Shown: piece by piece, positions 38,140 through 47,834 of the stretch
How positions within the stretch are numbered: the stretch's first letter is position 1
Layout of the letters: each line of letters begins with the position of its first letter
Assembly: GCF_039511225.1 (NCBI RefSeq)
Contig: NZ_CP154261.1
Span: forward strand, 5,828,001 to 5,892,000
Source of the DNA: Sphingobacterium multivorum
GTDB lineage: Bacteria > Bacteroidota > Bacteroidia > Sphingobacteriales > Sphingobacteriaceae
Length of the DNA stretch: 64,000 bases
Direction: 5' to 3'
The notes under the pieces: generated by a model
The model's input: the letters and a program-made list of their open reading frames with translations, nothing else
What the model was told of the DNA's origin: nothing
Databases searched by the model: none
Position numbers and translations under genes: made by a program

Positions 38140-40161
38140 ATGAAGAAGAAAGATCTTTATATCAACAGAGACATCAGCTGGCTGTCGTTCAATGATCGGG
38201 TACTTGACCAAGCCGCTCGTGAGGAGGTACCTTTACTGGAAAAACTACAGTTTCTCGCTATTTTCTCATCCAATCTGGATGAATTTTATCGTGTTAGAAT
38301 GCCTGTACTGATGGCTTGGAAAAAAATAATGAAGCAAAATCCGGGGCAGCTCATTCCGAACATCGATATTGGCACGTATAAAAAAGCGTCAAAAACCATC
38401 AACAAACAACAAGAAAAATTTGGCTTAATACTAGCTGATATTATCCAAGAATTAGGAAAAGAAAATATATTCTTTATCTACAACCAAGCTATTCCAGCAG
38501 AAATAAAAGACCTCGCAGCTCAATATTTCTTTAGTACAATTGCCTCCTACCTCCAAATTATACCAATTGATGATACTTCTTTTTTTCCGATCAACAATCA
38601 GCTCTACTTCGTCGTTACAGACGATAATACTGGAGTGGTATTCTTTCTAAATGTCCCTTCAAATCATATTGGCCGCTTTTTCACCTGTGAGATCAATGGG
38701 AATAAATATGTCGTACTCATCGATGATATTATCAAAGCATTTTTTCCTGAAGCCATAAGAAATACATCATTAAATTTCTATTCCTTTAAAATCACAAGGG
38801 ATGCGGAATTAAATCTCCAAGATGAATTTGAGGGTGATATTGCCCAAAAAATTGAGACGGAAGTCAATAAACGTGATCTTGGCTATGCGACACGCTTTCT
38901 ATTCCAGCCAAATCTGCCAAAACAGCTGATTGAAACATTGGCAACACTATTTGATCTGCGAAAAAGTAGCATTGTCGAAGGCGGAAACTATCACAATCTG
39001 AAAGATCTATTTTCATTTCCGATTAAAACAGCAGAACTTTCTTATCCAAAACAGCTGCAAATCAATAAGAATCAGAATTTTAGGGAATCTATCTTTGACC
39101 AAATAGACCGAGAGGATCTGTTGATCTGTACTCCCTATGAATCGTTCGATCCCATACTACGTTTTTTTAATGAGGCCGCGATAGATCCAACCGTAGACGA
39201 GATTTACACGACCTTATACCGTATCGCCGGTGATTCGCATATTGCACAAGCGCTGGCTACCGCAGCAAAAAATGGGAAAAGAGTCAATGTATTTGTCGAA
39301 TTGAAAGCGCGCTTTGATGAAGCGAATAATATACATTGGGCTCGGTTAATGAAAGAACAGGGCGTCAAAATCACGTATAGCATCCCCAATTTAAAAGTAC
39401 ATGCCAAAATAGCGCTCGTGAGACGCAAAGAGGGTCGAGAAAGTGCTTTATTAGGCACAGGAAATCTAAATGAAAAAACGGCAAAGGTCTACACGGACTA
39501 CTTCCTTATGACCTCAAATAAACTATTGACCAACGAATTAGACATGCTATTCGAGTTTTTACCAGCTCGGAGAAAACCCCATAGTCAAAATGAGCTGTCT
39601 TTTAACCATCTATTAATTGCACAGTTCAATCTCAAACATACATTTTTATCCCTGATAGACAAGACCATCCAAGCAGCTAAAGACGGAGACAGCGCTACAA
39701 TAAAAATTAAATTAAACAATCTGGAAGAAGAATCGTTAATCAATAAATTGTATGAGGCGAGCCGGGCAGGGGTAAAACTGCAATTATTGGTCAGAGGAAT
39801 CTGTAGACTAAAACCACAAGTACCCGGATTGAGCGACAACATTGTCGTGAAACGGATTGTAGGACGATATTTAGAACATGGCAGAATATTTATTTTTCAA
39901 TATCAAGCACAAACGAGCGTGTATCTAGGCTCTGCAGACTGGATGAACCGTAACATCTACCGACGTATAGAAACTTGCTTTCCATTGCTGAATCTAACAT
40001 TAGCACATCAAATACAAGAGCTATTCGATATTCAGTTTGCAGACGACACCGAAGCAACTTTACTGGATGAACACGGACAAAATCAGGCAATAGAAACACA
40101 GCAGAAAAATGTTTCTCAGCAACAAATCCTTCATTATTTGAAAGGCAACATGAGACAATAG
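38140..40161 (+). CDS. ppk1: Polyphosphate kinase 1
   Basis: 673 residues. Makes polyphosphate from ATP. The N-terminal domain starts INRDISWLSFNDRVLDQA and has FLAIFSSNLDEFYRVR. The two phospholipase-D-like catalytic domains carry the His residues: His421 in IPNLKVHAKIALV (the likely phosphohistidine) and His580 in EHGRIFIF. GTGNLNEKTAKVYTDYFLM and YLGSADWMNRNIYRRIE are also family hallmarks. Length is near normal. It lies 161 bases after the HD-PycTM gene and 120 bases before the lipoprotein gene, on the same strand. Confidence 0.96.
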   Translation: MKKKDLYINRDISWLSFNDRVLDQAAREEVPLLEKLQFLAIFSSNLDEFYRVRMPVLMAWKKIMKQNPGQLIPNIDIGTYKKASKTINKQQEKFGLILADIIQELGKENIFFIYNQAIPAEIKDLAAQYFFSTIASYLQIIPIDDTSFFPINNQLYFVVTDDNTGVVFFLNVPSNHIGRFFTCEINGNKYVVLIDDIIKAFFPEAIRNTSLNFYSFKITRDAELNLQDEFEGDIAQKIETEVNKRDLGYATRFLFQPNLPKQLIETLATLFDLRKSSIVEGGNYHNLKDLFSFPIKTAELSYPKQLQINKNQNFRESIFDQIDREDLLICTPYESFDPILRFFNEAAIDPTVDEIYTTLYRIAGDSHIAQALATAAKNGKRVNVFVELKARFDEANNIHWARLMKEQGVKITYSIPNLKVHAKIALVRRKEGRESALLGTGNLNEKTAKVYTDYFLMTSNKLLTNELDMLFEFLPARRKPHSQNELSFNHLLIAQFNLKHTFLSLIDKTIQAAKDGDSATIKIKLNNLEEESLINKLYEASRAGVKLQLLVRGICRLKPQVPGLSDNIVVKRIVGRYLEHGRIFIFQYQAQTSVYLGSADWMNRNIYRRIETCFPLLNLTLAHQIQELFDIQFADDTEATLLDEHGQNQAIETQQKNVSQQQILHYLKGNMRQ

Positions 40162-40281
40162 GGCTATTCAACAAGGCAGCTCATTACAACAAGAACAGCC
40201 TAAAAGCCCAACAATATAATCATTGAACGTAAGCTCATTCAGAAACCGGATGACTTCCTCAATTTAAAATTTAATCATATA

Positions 40282-41178
40282 ATGATGAAAAATCCCACGA
40301 TATTGACAACTATGGCATTAGGTTTTGCTTCTGTTATTTTTCTCGCCTGCAATCCGAATAATACAACCAAGGAAAATAACAACAAGCTCGCTCATGTTCA
40401 AGCTGAAAAACCGCAACAAATACCCTATACATTATCTTCGGGCATAAAGATGAGTTTGCCTGACCAATTGTTAGAAATATCCGGAATAGCTTTTCTCGCG
40501 GGACAGGATGACGATATTTATGCCATTCAAGATGAGCAGGGCTTTCTTTATAAATTTAACCAACCGACACAAAAAGTTACGTTCAACCCTTTTGGAAAAG
40601 ATGGCGACTATGAGGATATCTCGATAAGCAATACACATTTCTTTATCTTAAAGAGCAATGGTAGCCTCTATTCCTTTCCCATTACCGAAAAGGACGATAT
40701 AAAAAACGTGGTCGAACAGAAAAATTTACTTCCAAAAGGAGAGTATGAAGGGCTTTTTGTTGACCGCGAAAGCAACCAGGCATACGTATTGTGTAAAGAA
40801 TGTAAGGTCGACAGAAAACAACCGCAAACCTCGGGTTATGTCTTTTCAATTGACGAGCATGGTCAATTCCAGCCGAAAGGAGAATTTGTCATCCAGCTTG
40901 ATGAACTTCATGCATTGGATGCTAAAATCAAGAAAACGTTCAAACCCTCTGCGTTAGCTAAAAAAGCAGACAGCAAGGAATGGTATATCTTATCTTCTGT
41001 AGACAAAGCCCTTGTGGTGACCGATGAAAATTTTCGTGTAAAATCGCTCTCTCCATTAGATCCGAAGATTTTCCCTCAACCTGAAGGCATTAACTTTGAT
41101 TCAAAATTTAATCTTTACATCAGCAGCGAAGCCGGTAATCAGGATAAAGGGATCATTTATAAATTTGAAAAACACTAG
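40282..41178 (+). CDS. SdiA-regulated-like lipoprotein
   Basis: 298 residues; leader ends at the lipobox IFLAC. Residues about 50-298 resemble the SdiA-regulated beta-propeller family (PF06977): LLEISGIAFLAGQDDDIYAI, QDEQGFLYKF, YEDISI, GEYEGLFVDRESNQAYVL and the closing FPQPEGINFDSKFNLYISSE. The enzymatic role of the family is unknown. Two consecutive ATG codons allow either start. Only 2 bases separate it from the next gene, so the two envelope proteins are co-transcribed. Confidence 0.82.
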   Translation: MMKNPTILTTMALGFASVIFLACNPNNTTKENNNKLAHVQAEKPQQIPYTLSSGIKMSLPDQLLEISGIAFLAGQDDDIYAIQDEQGFLYKFNQPTQKVTFNPFGKDGDYEDISISNTHFFILKSNGSLYSFPITEKDDIKNVVEQKNLLPKGEYEGLFVDRESNQAYVLCKECKVDRKQPQTSGYVFSIDEHGQFQPKGEFVIQLDELHALDAKIKKTFKPSALAKKADSKEWYILSSVDKALVVTDENFRVKSLSPLDPKIFPQPEGINFDSKFNLYISSEAGNQDKGIIYKFEKH

Positions 41179-41180
41179 GC

Positions 41181-43781
41181 ATGCAAAAGGTTGTACCATT
41201 CTTTCTTCTCTTTCTTGCTAGTCATGCTTATTCACAACAAAAGCATACACAGTCCCCTGCACATCAGGGCAAGTCCTTTGCTCAAACTGTTATCAAGGAC
41301 AGTGTTAGCATCGTTGCAAATGCAAAATATGGTAAAGCCAGTAAATTCAAGAAGTTCTTCCTTGGCGAAAATTACCGCAAAGAATGGGCCGCAGAAACCA
41401 CCTTGCCTTTGCTCCAGCTTTCAACCTTGCACGGGGGACTGCATCCTGTCAAACAGGGAGGCGGGATGCAATCGGTTTCCCTACGATTGACGGATTCAAT
41501 CGGCCGGGAATGGGCACTACGATCAGTCAATAAAAGGACTGAATCCCTCATACCAGAAGAACTCCATGGGACTTTTGTACAGGATGTCTTGGACGATGCC
41601 ACGAGCGCGCAGCATCCCTATTCGGCGCTTATGATCCCCGCTTTGGCAAATGCCGTGAACGTCCCACATGCTCATCCCATCATCGGCGTTGTTGCACAAG
41701 ACAGCATATTGGGGGAATACGCGCCTCTTTTTGAGCATACGGTGGCTTTACTAGAAGAACGCGAACCACTTGGTGATTCAGACAACAGCCCCAAAGCTGT
41801 CCGAAAACTACAGGAAGATAACGATGATAACTTTAAGGCTAAGGCATATCTGCGCGCAAGAATGCTGGATGTACTGGTAAGCGATTGGGATCGACACGAG
41901 GATCAATGGCGTTGGTATAATGAAAATCAGGATAGCACAGATCACGATAAAGACTACATTCCTATTCCCCGCGATCGGGATCAGGCGCTGCGTGTCACAC
42001 AAGGTTTTCTGATGAAAGATATCTATCAGCAATTTGTCAACCCAGTCATGCAAGGTTTCACAACCGGTATTCCCAATATTCGCTATTCTTTATTTAAATC
42101 GCGTTTTTTAAATGCCCATCCGAGCAACCAGCTTTCTCATAAGGAATGGGCTAAAGAGGTTAAGCAATTTGTAGCACGTCTCACAGATTCGGTATTATGG
42201 GAGTCGGTACGTAGCCTGCCGCAGTCGTCCATTGCTATTCGTGGGGAACAAATTTTTAAAACACTTCAAAGCCGTCGTGATGCTCTACCCTCAGCGATGG
42301 AAGAGTATTATAATTTCATCAATAACATTGTCGATATTCATCTCAGCGACAAAAACGAAAAAGTAGAAATATACAGCACGGAAAATAAAAACTTAAAAGT
42401 CAAAGTTTCGAAGATCAATAAAGATGGTAGGGTCACCAAGGCATTGATGGACAAAACCTATAAAGACCGCCTAACAAAAGAAATTCGTCTCTATTTAGGT
42501 GAGGGAAAAGACTCTGTTGTCATCGATAACGCAAACTCTCCGATTAAACTCCGAATTATTGGAGATAGCACGCCAAAGACTTATGTTATCAACGAAAGCA
42601 AATCGAAAATACAGCTTTACGAGAATACCAAAAACTCCACTTTACTGGGTGAGAAGAACAAAATAAAGCTTCATTATGCACAAGATAGTACCAACACGCA
42701 ATTTGTTCCTGTAAACCTCTACAACACCTGGCTTCCCCTGGTGACTGCGGGTTATAATGCTGATGATGGTTTTTCGCTCGGGCTGGGGGCTGCTTACACA
42801 CATCAGCGTGGATTTAGAAAAAATCCTTTTACGTATAAGCAACAACTGACTGTAGCAACAGCCTTCCGGACCGGAGCTTATAAAATTCACTATAGAGGCG
42901 AATGGATAGCTGTTGTCGGGGATGCAGATCTTGTTGTCGATGCGCTAGCAAAAGCTCCTGACAACACGCAGAACTTCTTCGGCGTAGGTAATAACTCGCT
43001 CTTCTTAAAGGAACAGTATGGCGCAAAATATTACAGAAGCAGATTCAATATTTTCAATATTAATCCGCAGTTAAGATGGAAACCTTCATCTACGTTAAGC
43101 TTCGCCGTAGGTCCGCATATCCAATTTTACCACTTAGATCCGATTGAGAATGAAGATCGATTTATTTTAAATCCCCAAGCTTTACATTCTTACGATAGTT
43201 TATCGATTACCAAAGACAAAACTTTTGCAGGTATCAATGCATTTTTAACGCAAGACTCCCGTAATCGAAAGATTAACCCAAGTAAAGGGCTATATATTGA
43301 AGCCGCTTTGAATTCCTATTTTGGACTCAATCCGTACTCAAAAAATTCAGCGCAGTTAAGTGCCGCAATAACCGGCTATTTCAGTGCATTCAATGAAGGC
43401 ATTATATTCGCCAATAGAACAGGGGGGGGCGCCGTATCCGGGAACCCTACATTTTATCAATATTTATTTCTAGGCGGTCATGAAAATCTAAGAGGATTTC
43501 GCCAATATCGATTTGCAGGGCAACAGATGCTGTACAACAACCTAGAGGCCCGTGTTAAAGTACTTGATGTCAAAAGCTATGTTCTTCCAGGTGAATTCGG
43601 ACTAATGACCATGTATGATATTGGAAAAGTATGGGCAAAGGGCTATAACAGTGATAAGTTTCATCAAGGTGTGGGCGGGGGCATTTATTACATCGTCGCC
43701 AATGCACTTCCTTTGCATTTTGTCATGACGAAATCCAATGAAGGCTGGTATCCCTATTTCAGCACAGGTTTCCGCTTTTAA
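41181..43781 (+). CDS. BamA/TamA-type outer membrane protein with a kinase-like N-terminal half
   Basis: 866 residues with a signal peptide ending near AYSQQ. Residues about 80-330 are a conserved Bacteroidota domain: MQSVSLRLTDSIGREWALRS, RARMLDVLVSDWDRHEDQW (Asp235-Trp-Asp237-Arg-His239) and IPIPRDRDQAL (Asp265, Asp267). The DWDRHxDQW plus PRDRDQ pair resembles the catalytic loop and metal-binding acidic motif of CotH/Fam20-type atypical kinases; this is my inference. Residues about 510-866 are a D15/BamA-type barrel with GGHENLRGFRQYRF and an aromatic C-terminus ending in Phe. The next gene starts 11 bases downstream. Confidence 0.85.
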   Translation: MQKVVPFFLLFLASHAYSQQKHTQSPAHQGKSFAQTVIKDSVSIVANAKYGKASKFKKFFLGENYRKEWAAETTLPLLQLSTLHGGLHPVKQGGGMQSVSLRLTDSIGREWALRSVNKRTESLIPEELHGTFVQDVLDDATSAQHPYSALMIPALANAVNVPHAHPIIGVVAQDSILGEYAPLFEHTVALLEEREPLGDSDNSPKAVRKLQEDNDDNFKAKAYLRARMLDVLVSDWDRHEDQWRWYNENQDSTDHDKDYIPIPRDRDQALRVTQGFLMKDIYQQFVNPVMQGFTTGIPNIRYSLFKSRFLNAHPSNQLSHKEWAKEVKQFVARLTDSVLWESVRSLPQSSIAIRGEQIFKTLQSRRDALPSAMEEYYNFINNIVDIHLSDKNEKVEIYSTENKNLKVKVSKINKDGRVTKALMDKTYKDRLTKEIRLYLGEGKDSVVIDNANSPIKLRIIGDSTPKTYVINESKSKIQLYENTKNSTLLGEKNKIKLHYAQDSTNTQFVPVNLYNTWLPLVTAGYNADDGFSLGLGAAYTHQRGFRKNPFTYKQQLTVATAFRTGAYKIHYRGEWIAVVGDADLVVDALAKAPDNTQNFFGVGNNSLFLKEQYGAKYYRSRFNIFNINPQLRWKPSSTLSFAVGPHIQFYHLDPIENEDRFILNPQALHSYDSLSITKDKTFAGINAFLTQDSRNRKINPSKGLYIEAALNSYFGLNPYSKNSAQLSAAITGYFSAFNEGIIFANRTGGGAVSGNPTFYQYLFLGGHENLRGFRQYRFAGQQMLYNNLEARVKVLDVKSYVLPGEFGLMTMYDIGKVWAKGYNSDKFHQGVGGGIYYIVANALPLHFVMTKSNEGWYPYFSTGFRF

Positions 43782-43792
43782 AATTTCGATCC

Positions 43793-46156
43793 ATGGAAAT
43801 AAAGAAAGTACAACTCACAACGGCAAAAACCGCCAATACGTATACAAATGGCAGGCTAGACTTTGAACCATTTTTCAAATACCTGGAATCTTTTATTGAA
43901 AATGGCACCTCATCGGATGAAATGATTCCTTTGTTTGCGTTGGAACGCATCAAAGAAATAGAACATCTCAACGGCAAACTCTGCAAGCATAATCTCAATG
44001 CCTATAAAGATATTCTGCAATTGATTTATAGCCTCTCCGTATCGTTGATTGACACTGCTCCAAAAAAGTACTGGGCACTCACAACAGCCTTAGCAGAAGA
44101 AGCCTTCTATGGAACCGAAGCCTTTTTCGACCTATCTAGCCATCAGCTTGTGGAGCAAGAAATGCAAGGGAAGATGCGTGCCGGAAGCCTTCTTACGAAT
44201 CAAGAAAAGCTCTTTTATACCCTCATCTTCGATAGACTCTATGGCTTTTCTCCCAATGAAAACAGCAGCATTGTTTATCATCACCTCAATGATCAGGGGG
44301 AGATTATCGATTATTACGATTTAGACATCGATTTTAAATTTGTTGAGATCAAAGCAAAAAAAACGTTGCCGGCACTTGATATAGGTCGTTTATCGGAAAA
44401 CCCCAGTGATTCCATTTTTGACTGGAATACCGTTATCAACACCGTTAGACTGGAAGATTTTGAGTTATCGGGCTTTGGCATGGTGACTTTCAGAAAGACC
44501 AGTACAGAACATACCTTACGGCGAATCCAGTCCATCCTCCTGGATTTGCCTACATACAATTACCACCTCTTTTTAGCTGATTTAGAAAAGATCATCAAAC
44601 CGCTATTAAAGGGCCCTGATACCGTATTTAGTCTATTTCCGCTGTTCCAATTAAATGGGGTACCATTTTTCGATTATTCAATCACCAATAAAAGCATCTT
44701 GTTTGCTGAAGCGTATACCGCCAATAAAACCTTTAAGATCGATCCTGAAATCGCAGGTTACCTGAAGCATCCGCATGTGATATTTTATACAAGTAATGCG
44801 ACGAATGGTATCCGGAATACCACGTCCGTTTTCGACGAGCGGATTAGCTTGTCGGGGGTAACGACCTATTTGTGTATTCCACTCATTCATAATCATTCTC
44901 TTTCAGGCATATTGGAAATATACAACCGTGAACAAGATCAGCTCGACAATGAAACTATGCAAGCCTTAGGTTCTCTGGTTCCGCTTTTATCACAACTAGC
45001 TCAGGATATCACCCTGGAATTTAAAAAACGTATCGACGATATCATCATTAACCGGTTTACGACAATACAGTCCTCGGTTCAGTGGAAATTTAACCATATC
45101 GCGGCCCAGTACATTCAGGAACTGGAAAACGATAGTCAGGATGCCCATATTAAAGCGGTTGTATTTGAAGAAGTCTATCCGCTCTATGGTGCTGTCGATG
45201 TCAAAGACTCTACGATCATACGAAACGCCTCTATTCTCAAAGACTTTAGCTTCAAGGTCAAACAGCTCGCCATGCTTATTGATGAGCTCTCGTTAGACGG
45301 AAAGCACAAATTGATTATGACTTTTTCAGCACGGGTCGATCAAATTACAGAATCTCTTGACCATATCTCTTTTGATGAATCGATGGTCAAGATCATTGAG
45401 TTCTTCAGAAAAGATGTGCAGCCATTTTTAGAAGAAGCCAGAAAGCAATTCCCGTCAAAAATAGCGGTGATTGAACATTATGCGAAGCATTTTTTCACCA
45501 ATCGGGATACCGGGGAGTTTTATCGGAATGAGTTTGAAACTTCTTTACGCCAGATCAATCAATTGATCAGTAGAGAACTGGATCATTTCAATAGCTTCAT
45601 CCAGGGAAATTATCCGTCTTATTTTCAAAAGTTCAGGACAGACGGTATTGAATATGACATTTATATCGGCGAATCCATTACGCCCCAACAACGGTTCAGC
45701 TACGAATTCATCAATGTATTTAGGCGTCAGCAGATTATTTCGATGGCCAGAATTGCGCTGAAAGTATACCACGTGAAAGCTATGCTGCCACTGGCTTTAG
45801 AAACAACACAATTGATTTTTATCAATCCACATAGCATTGATATCAGCTTCCGGGAGGATGAACGCCGGTTCGATGTTGAGGGATCGCTCAATATCCGTTA
45901 CGAAATCATCAAAAAAAGAATAGACAAAATTCGGATAAAGCGAACCAAAGAACGACTTACCCAGGTCAATAAAATTGCTATTGTCTATTTATCGGATGAA
46001 ATCCTGGAAGATCTCATGCTAAGTATACAGGCAATCTATGACATGGGCATTATTGAGCATACCATCGAACATTTAAAATTGGAAGATGTACAAGGAATTG
46101 CGGGTTTGAAAGCAATTCGCCTTTCGGTGAATTTAAACTATCAAGATTTCTCCTAA
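43793..46156 (+). CDS. Large GAF-domain protein
   Basis: 787 residues, no signal peptide, cytoplasmic. A central GAF-like domain is near residues 300-405, ending with GVTTYLCIPLIHNHSLSGIL and EIYNREQDQLDNETMQALGS. The flanking helical regions have no named domain; AVVFEEVYPLYGAVDVKDS near residue 460 is a strongly patterned segment. GAF domains bind small molecules, often cyclic nucleotides, but I see no diagnostic NKFDE motif. It is third in a tight run with the lipoprotein and the BamA-type protein, which is unusual for a soluble sensor. Confidence 0.8.
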   Translation: MEIKKVQLTTAKTANTYTNGRLDFEPFFKYLESFIENGTSSDEMIPLFALERIKEIEHLNGKLCKHNLNAYKDILQLIYSLSVSLIDTAPKKYWALTTALAEEAFYGTEAFFDLSSHQLVEQEMQGKMRAGSLLTNQEKLFYTLIFDRLYGFSPNENSSIVYHHLNDQGEIIDYYDLDIDFKFVEIKAKKTLPALDIGRLSENPSDSIFDWNTVINTVRLEDFELSGFGMVTFRKTSTEHTLRRIQSILLDLPTYNYHLFLADLEKIIKPLLKGPDTVFSLFPLFQLNGVPFFDYSITNKSILFAEAYTANKTFKIDPEIAGYLKHPHVIFYTSNATNGIRNTTSVFDERISLSGVTTYLCIPLIHNHSLSGILEIYNREQDQLDNETMQALGSLVPLLSQLAQDITLEFKKRIDDIIINRFTTIQSSVQWKFNHIAAQYIQELENDSQDAHIKAVVFEEVYPLYGAVDVKDSTIIRNASILKDFSFKVKQLAMLIDELSLDGKHKLIMTFSARVDQITESLDHISFDESMVKIIEFFRKDVQPFLEEARKQFPSKIAVIEHYAKHFFTNRDTGEFYRNEFETSLRQINQLISRELDHFNSFIQGNYPSYFQKFRTDGIEYDIYIGESITPQQRFSYEFINVFRRQQIISMARIALKVYHVKAMLPLALETTQLIFINPHSIDISFREDERRFDVEGSLNIRYEIIKKRIDKIRIKRTKERLTQVNKIAIVYLSDEILEDLMLSIQAIYDMGIIEHTIEHLKLEDVQGIAGLKAIRLSVNLNYQDFS

Positions 46157-46252
46157 ATTTGTCCAATAAAGGGAAGTTTATCCCCGTTGATATAGGCTAA
46201 ATGGGACAACGTCAAATGGAGGATTTAACATACTGATTTAAAAAGGATTACC

Positions 46253-46864
46253 ATGATTACTGATGCCAACTATTTTTATCTAAGCGATTTGCTTGGTACT
46301 TTATTTTTTGCAATATCGGGTACCCTCTCGGCAAAACGTAAAGATATTGATATTTTTGGGGCAGCCTTTTTAGGCTTTGTGACAGCCATTGGCGGTGGAT
46401 CGATGCGGGATGTATTTTTAAATCTACGCCCGGTATGGGTCAATGATAGCAATTACCTCATCGCTATTTTCCTCGGAATTTTAATTGCCATTATCTTCAA
46501 TAAACAGTTGTATGGTTATTATCGTACATTGACACTTTTTGATGCCATCGGAATTAGCTTTTTTACCATCCTTGGGGTACAAAAATCACTCAACTACGAA
46601 AGCAATACCTATGCTGCCATTATTTTTGGAATGTTCACGGCGGTATGTGGAGGGATGACGCGCGACGTGCTACTCAACGAAACCCCGCTAATCTTTAAAA
46701 AAGAAGTATATGCTACGGCCTGTTTAGGGGGAGGGCTCACGTATATCTTGCTGGTGCACCTTAATCTCGATATTTCTTGGGCAGCCTTTATAGGAGCTGC
46801 TGTTGTCTTTTTAATACGAATGACGGCCGTTAAATACCGTTTGTATTTACCCCGCTTGGATTGA
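46253..46864 (+). CDS. TRIC-family (UPF0126/YadS) cation channel protein
   Basis: 203 residues with about seven transmembrane helices and an internal repeat. Each half carries the glycine-rich helix-breaking motif followed by RD: TAIGGGSMRDVFLN near residue 44 and TAVCGGMTRDVLLNETP near 126. These match the bacterial TRIC (trimeric intracellular cation channel) homologues, PF03458. It is probably a potassium-permeable channel, inferred from the family. It stands 96 bases after the GAF gene. Confidence 0.9.
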   Translation: MITDANYFYLSDLLGTLFFAISGTLSAKRKDIDIFGAAFLGFVTAIGGGSMRDVFLNLRPVWVNDSNYLIAIFLGILIAIIFNKQLYGYYRTLTLFDAIGISFFTILGVQKSLNYESNTYAAIIFGMFTAVCGGMTRDVLLNETPLIFKKEVYATACLGGGLTYILLVHLNLDISWAAFIGAAVVFLIRMTAVKYRLYLPRLD

Positions 46865-46965
46865 GAAAAGTCCTTCTTAGCATGTAAACTTTCTAGAACA
46901 TGCTTTACTGGATTAGCGACCCGATCTCAAAAATGGATTAAAGGGATGGATTAGAAGCAAGCGTT

Positions 46966-47003
46966 AAAGAAAAAGCGTTAGTATGAACTAACGCTTTTTC
47001 TTT
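46966..47003. terminator. Bidirectional terminator overlapping the def stop codon
   Basis: A perfect 17-bp stem (46966-46982 with 46987-47003) around ATGA, arms AAAGAAAAAGCGTTAGT. The stop codon and last residues of def (the QKKKR tail) are encoded inside the right arm. It terminates both the TRIC gene and def. Confidence 0.8.
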
Positions 47004-47569
47004 TGCAGTGGAAATTTCATTTTATAACTAACGCGAATATTTCCTTTCGCGATAGCATCCAATCGACCTTTTAGCATCGTCTTCTTCAAGGCGCTCAATT
47101 TGTCGGTAAATAGTTTACCTTCAATATGATCATATTCGTGCTGTACCACACGGGCAGCCAAACCTGTTAAGTCCATTTCATGCTCTTCAAAGTTCTCATC
47201 TAAGTAATTGATGCGAATATTTCGGTGACGCAATACGTCCTCATTAATATCTGGGATACTTAGACATCCTTCACCGAAAGCCCATTTTTCACCAGACTCC
47301 TCAACCATGATGGGATTGATGAAAACTTTTTTGAACGATTGGAGCATTTCTTTGTTTTCTTCATCATCTTCTGCGAAAGGAGTTGCATCGATAACGAACA
47401 TACGTATAGGCAAACCTACCTGTGGAGCTGCCAAACCGACACCATGTGCTGCATACATGGTATCGAACATATCATCAATCAATTTCTTTAAATCTGGATA
47501 GTCTTCATCTATTTCCTCAGCGACCTTTCTTAATACAGGGTCGCCATACGCCACTATCGGAAGTTTCAT
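46988..47569 (-). CDS. def: Peptide deformylase
   Basis: 193 residues. Removes the formyl group from new proteins. Motif 1 is GVGLAAPQVGL (43-53). Motif 2 is EGCLSIP with Cys102. Motif 3 is QHEYDHIEG with His144, Glu145 and His148. All metal ligands and the catalytic Glu are present. The end of the gene lies in a terminator hairpin. A -7-like TACCTTTG on the minus strand at 47775-47768 would give a leader of nearly 200 bases. Confidence 0.97.
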   Translation of the reverse strand: MKLPIVAYGDPVLRKVAEEIDEDYPDLKKLIDDMFDTMYAAHGVGLAAPQVGLPIRMFVIDATPFAEDDEENKEMLQSFKKVFINPIMVEESGEKWAFGEGCLSIPDINEDVLRHRNIRINYLDENFEEHEMDLTGLAARVVQHEYDHIEGKLFTDKLSALKKTMLKGRLDAIAKGNIRVSYKMKFPLQKKKR

Positions 47570-47767
47570 ATGTATTATAATTATTTATAAGTGCCGATAC
47601 TCATTTCTACCTGAGCTCGTTACACGCTGTTTGCTTTTAAAGGTCACTTGGCACCTGTTGTAATTTTAGCACGTTTATATTTTAGATCATGTCAGGCTAA
47701 TTGCTCATCCTGAGTCATTGTACTTTTTTAACAAGGATACGCTGTAGCTCCATTATATTCTTGGGTA

Positions 47768-47775
47768 CAAAGGTA
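47768..47775 (-). promoter_or_regulatory. -7 element probably serving def
   Basis: TACCTTTG on the minus strand (47775-47768), an exact match. It is the same sequence as in the proximal rRNA promoter. No TTG at the correct distance. Confidence 0.4.
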
Positions 47776-47798
47776 CGGATAATTATTAAAACTGAATA

Positions 47799-47830
47799 TT
47801 TCGTCAAAACTTCCATAAAAGTTACTTTTG
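47799..47830 (+). promoter_or_regulatory. Promoter of the gene at 47835, predicted leaderless
   Basis: TACTTTTG (47823-47830) is an exact -7 match and the ATG begins 5 bases after the G. About 20 bases upstream stands TTTCG, one base from TTTG. Confidence 0.6.
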
Positions 47831-47834
47831 TTTT

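Noticed and set aside
47648..47660. TTGGCACCTGTTG resembling a sigma-54 promoter
   Set aside because: The spacing to a GC/GT dinucleotide is wrong (GG-N10 is followed by AA), and it does not lead into a gene properly.
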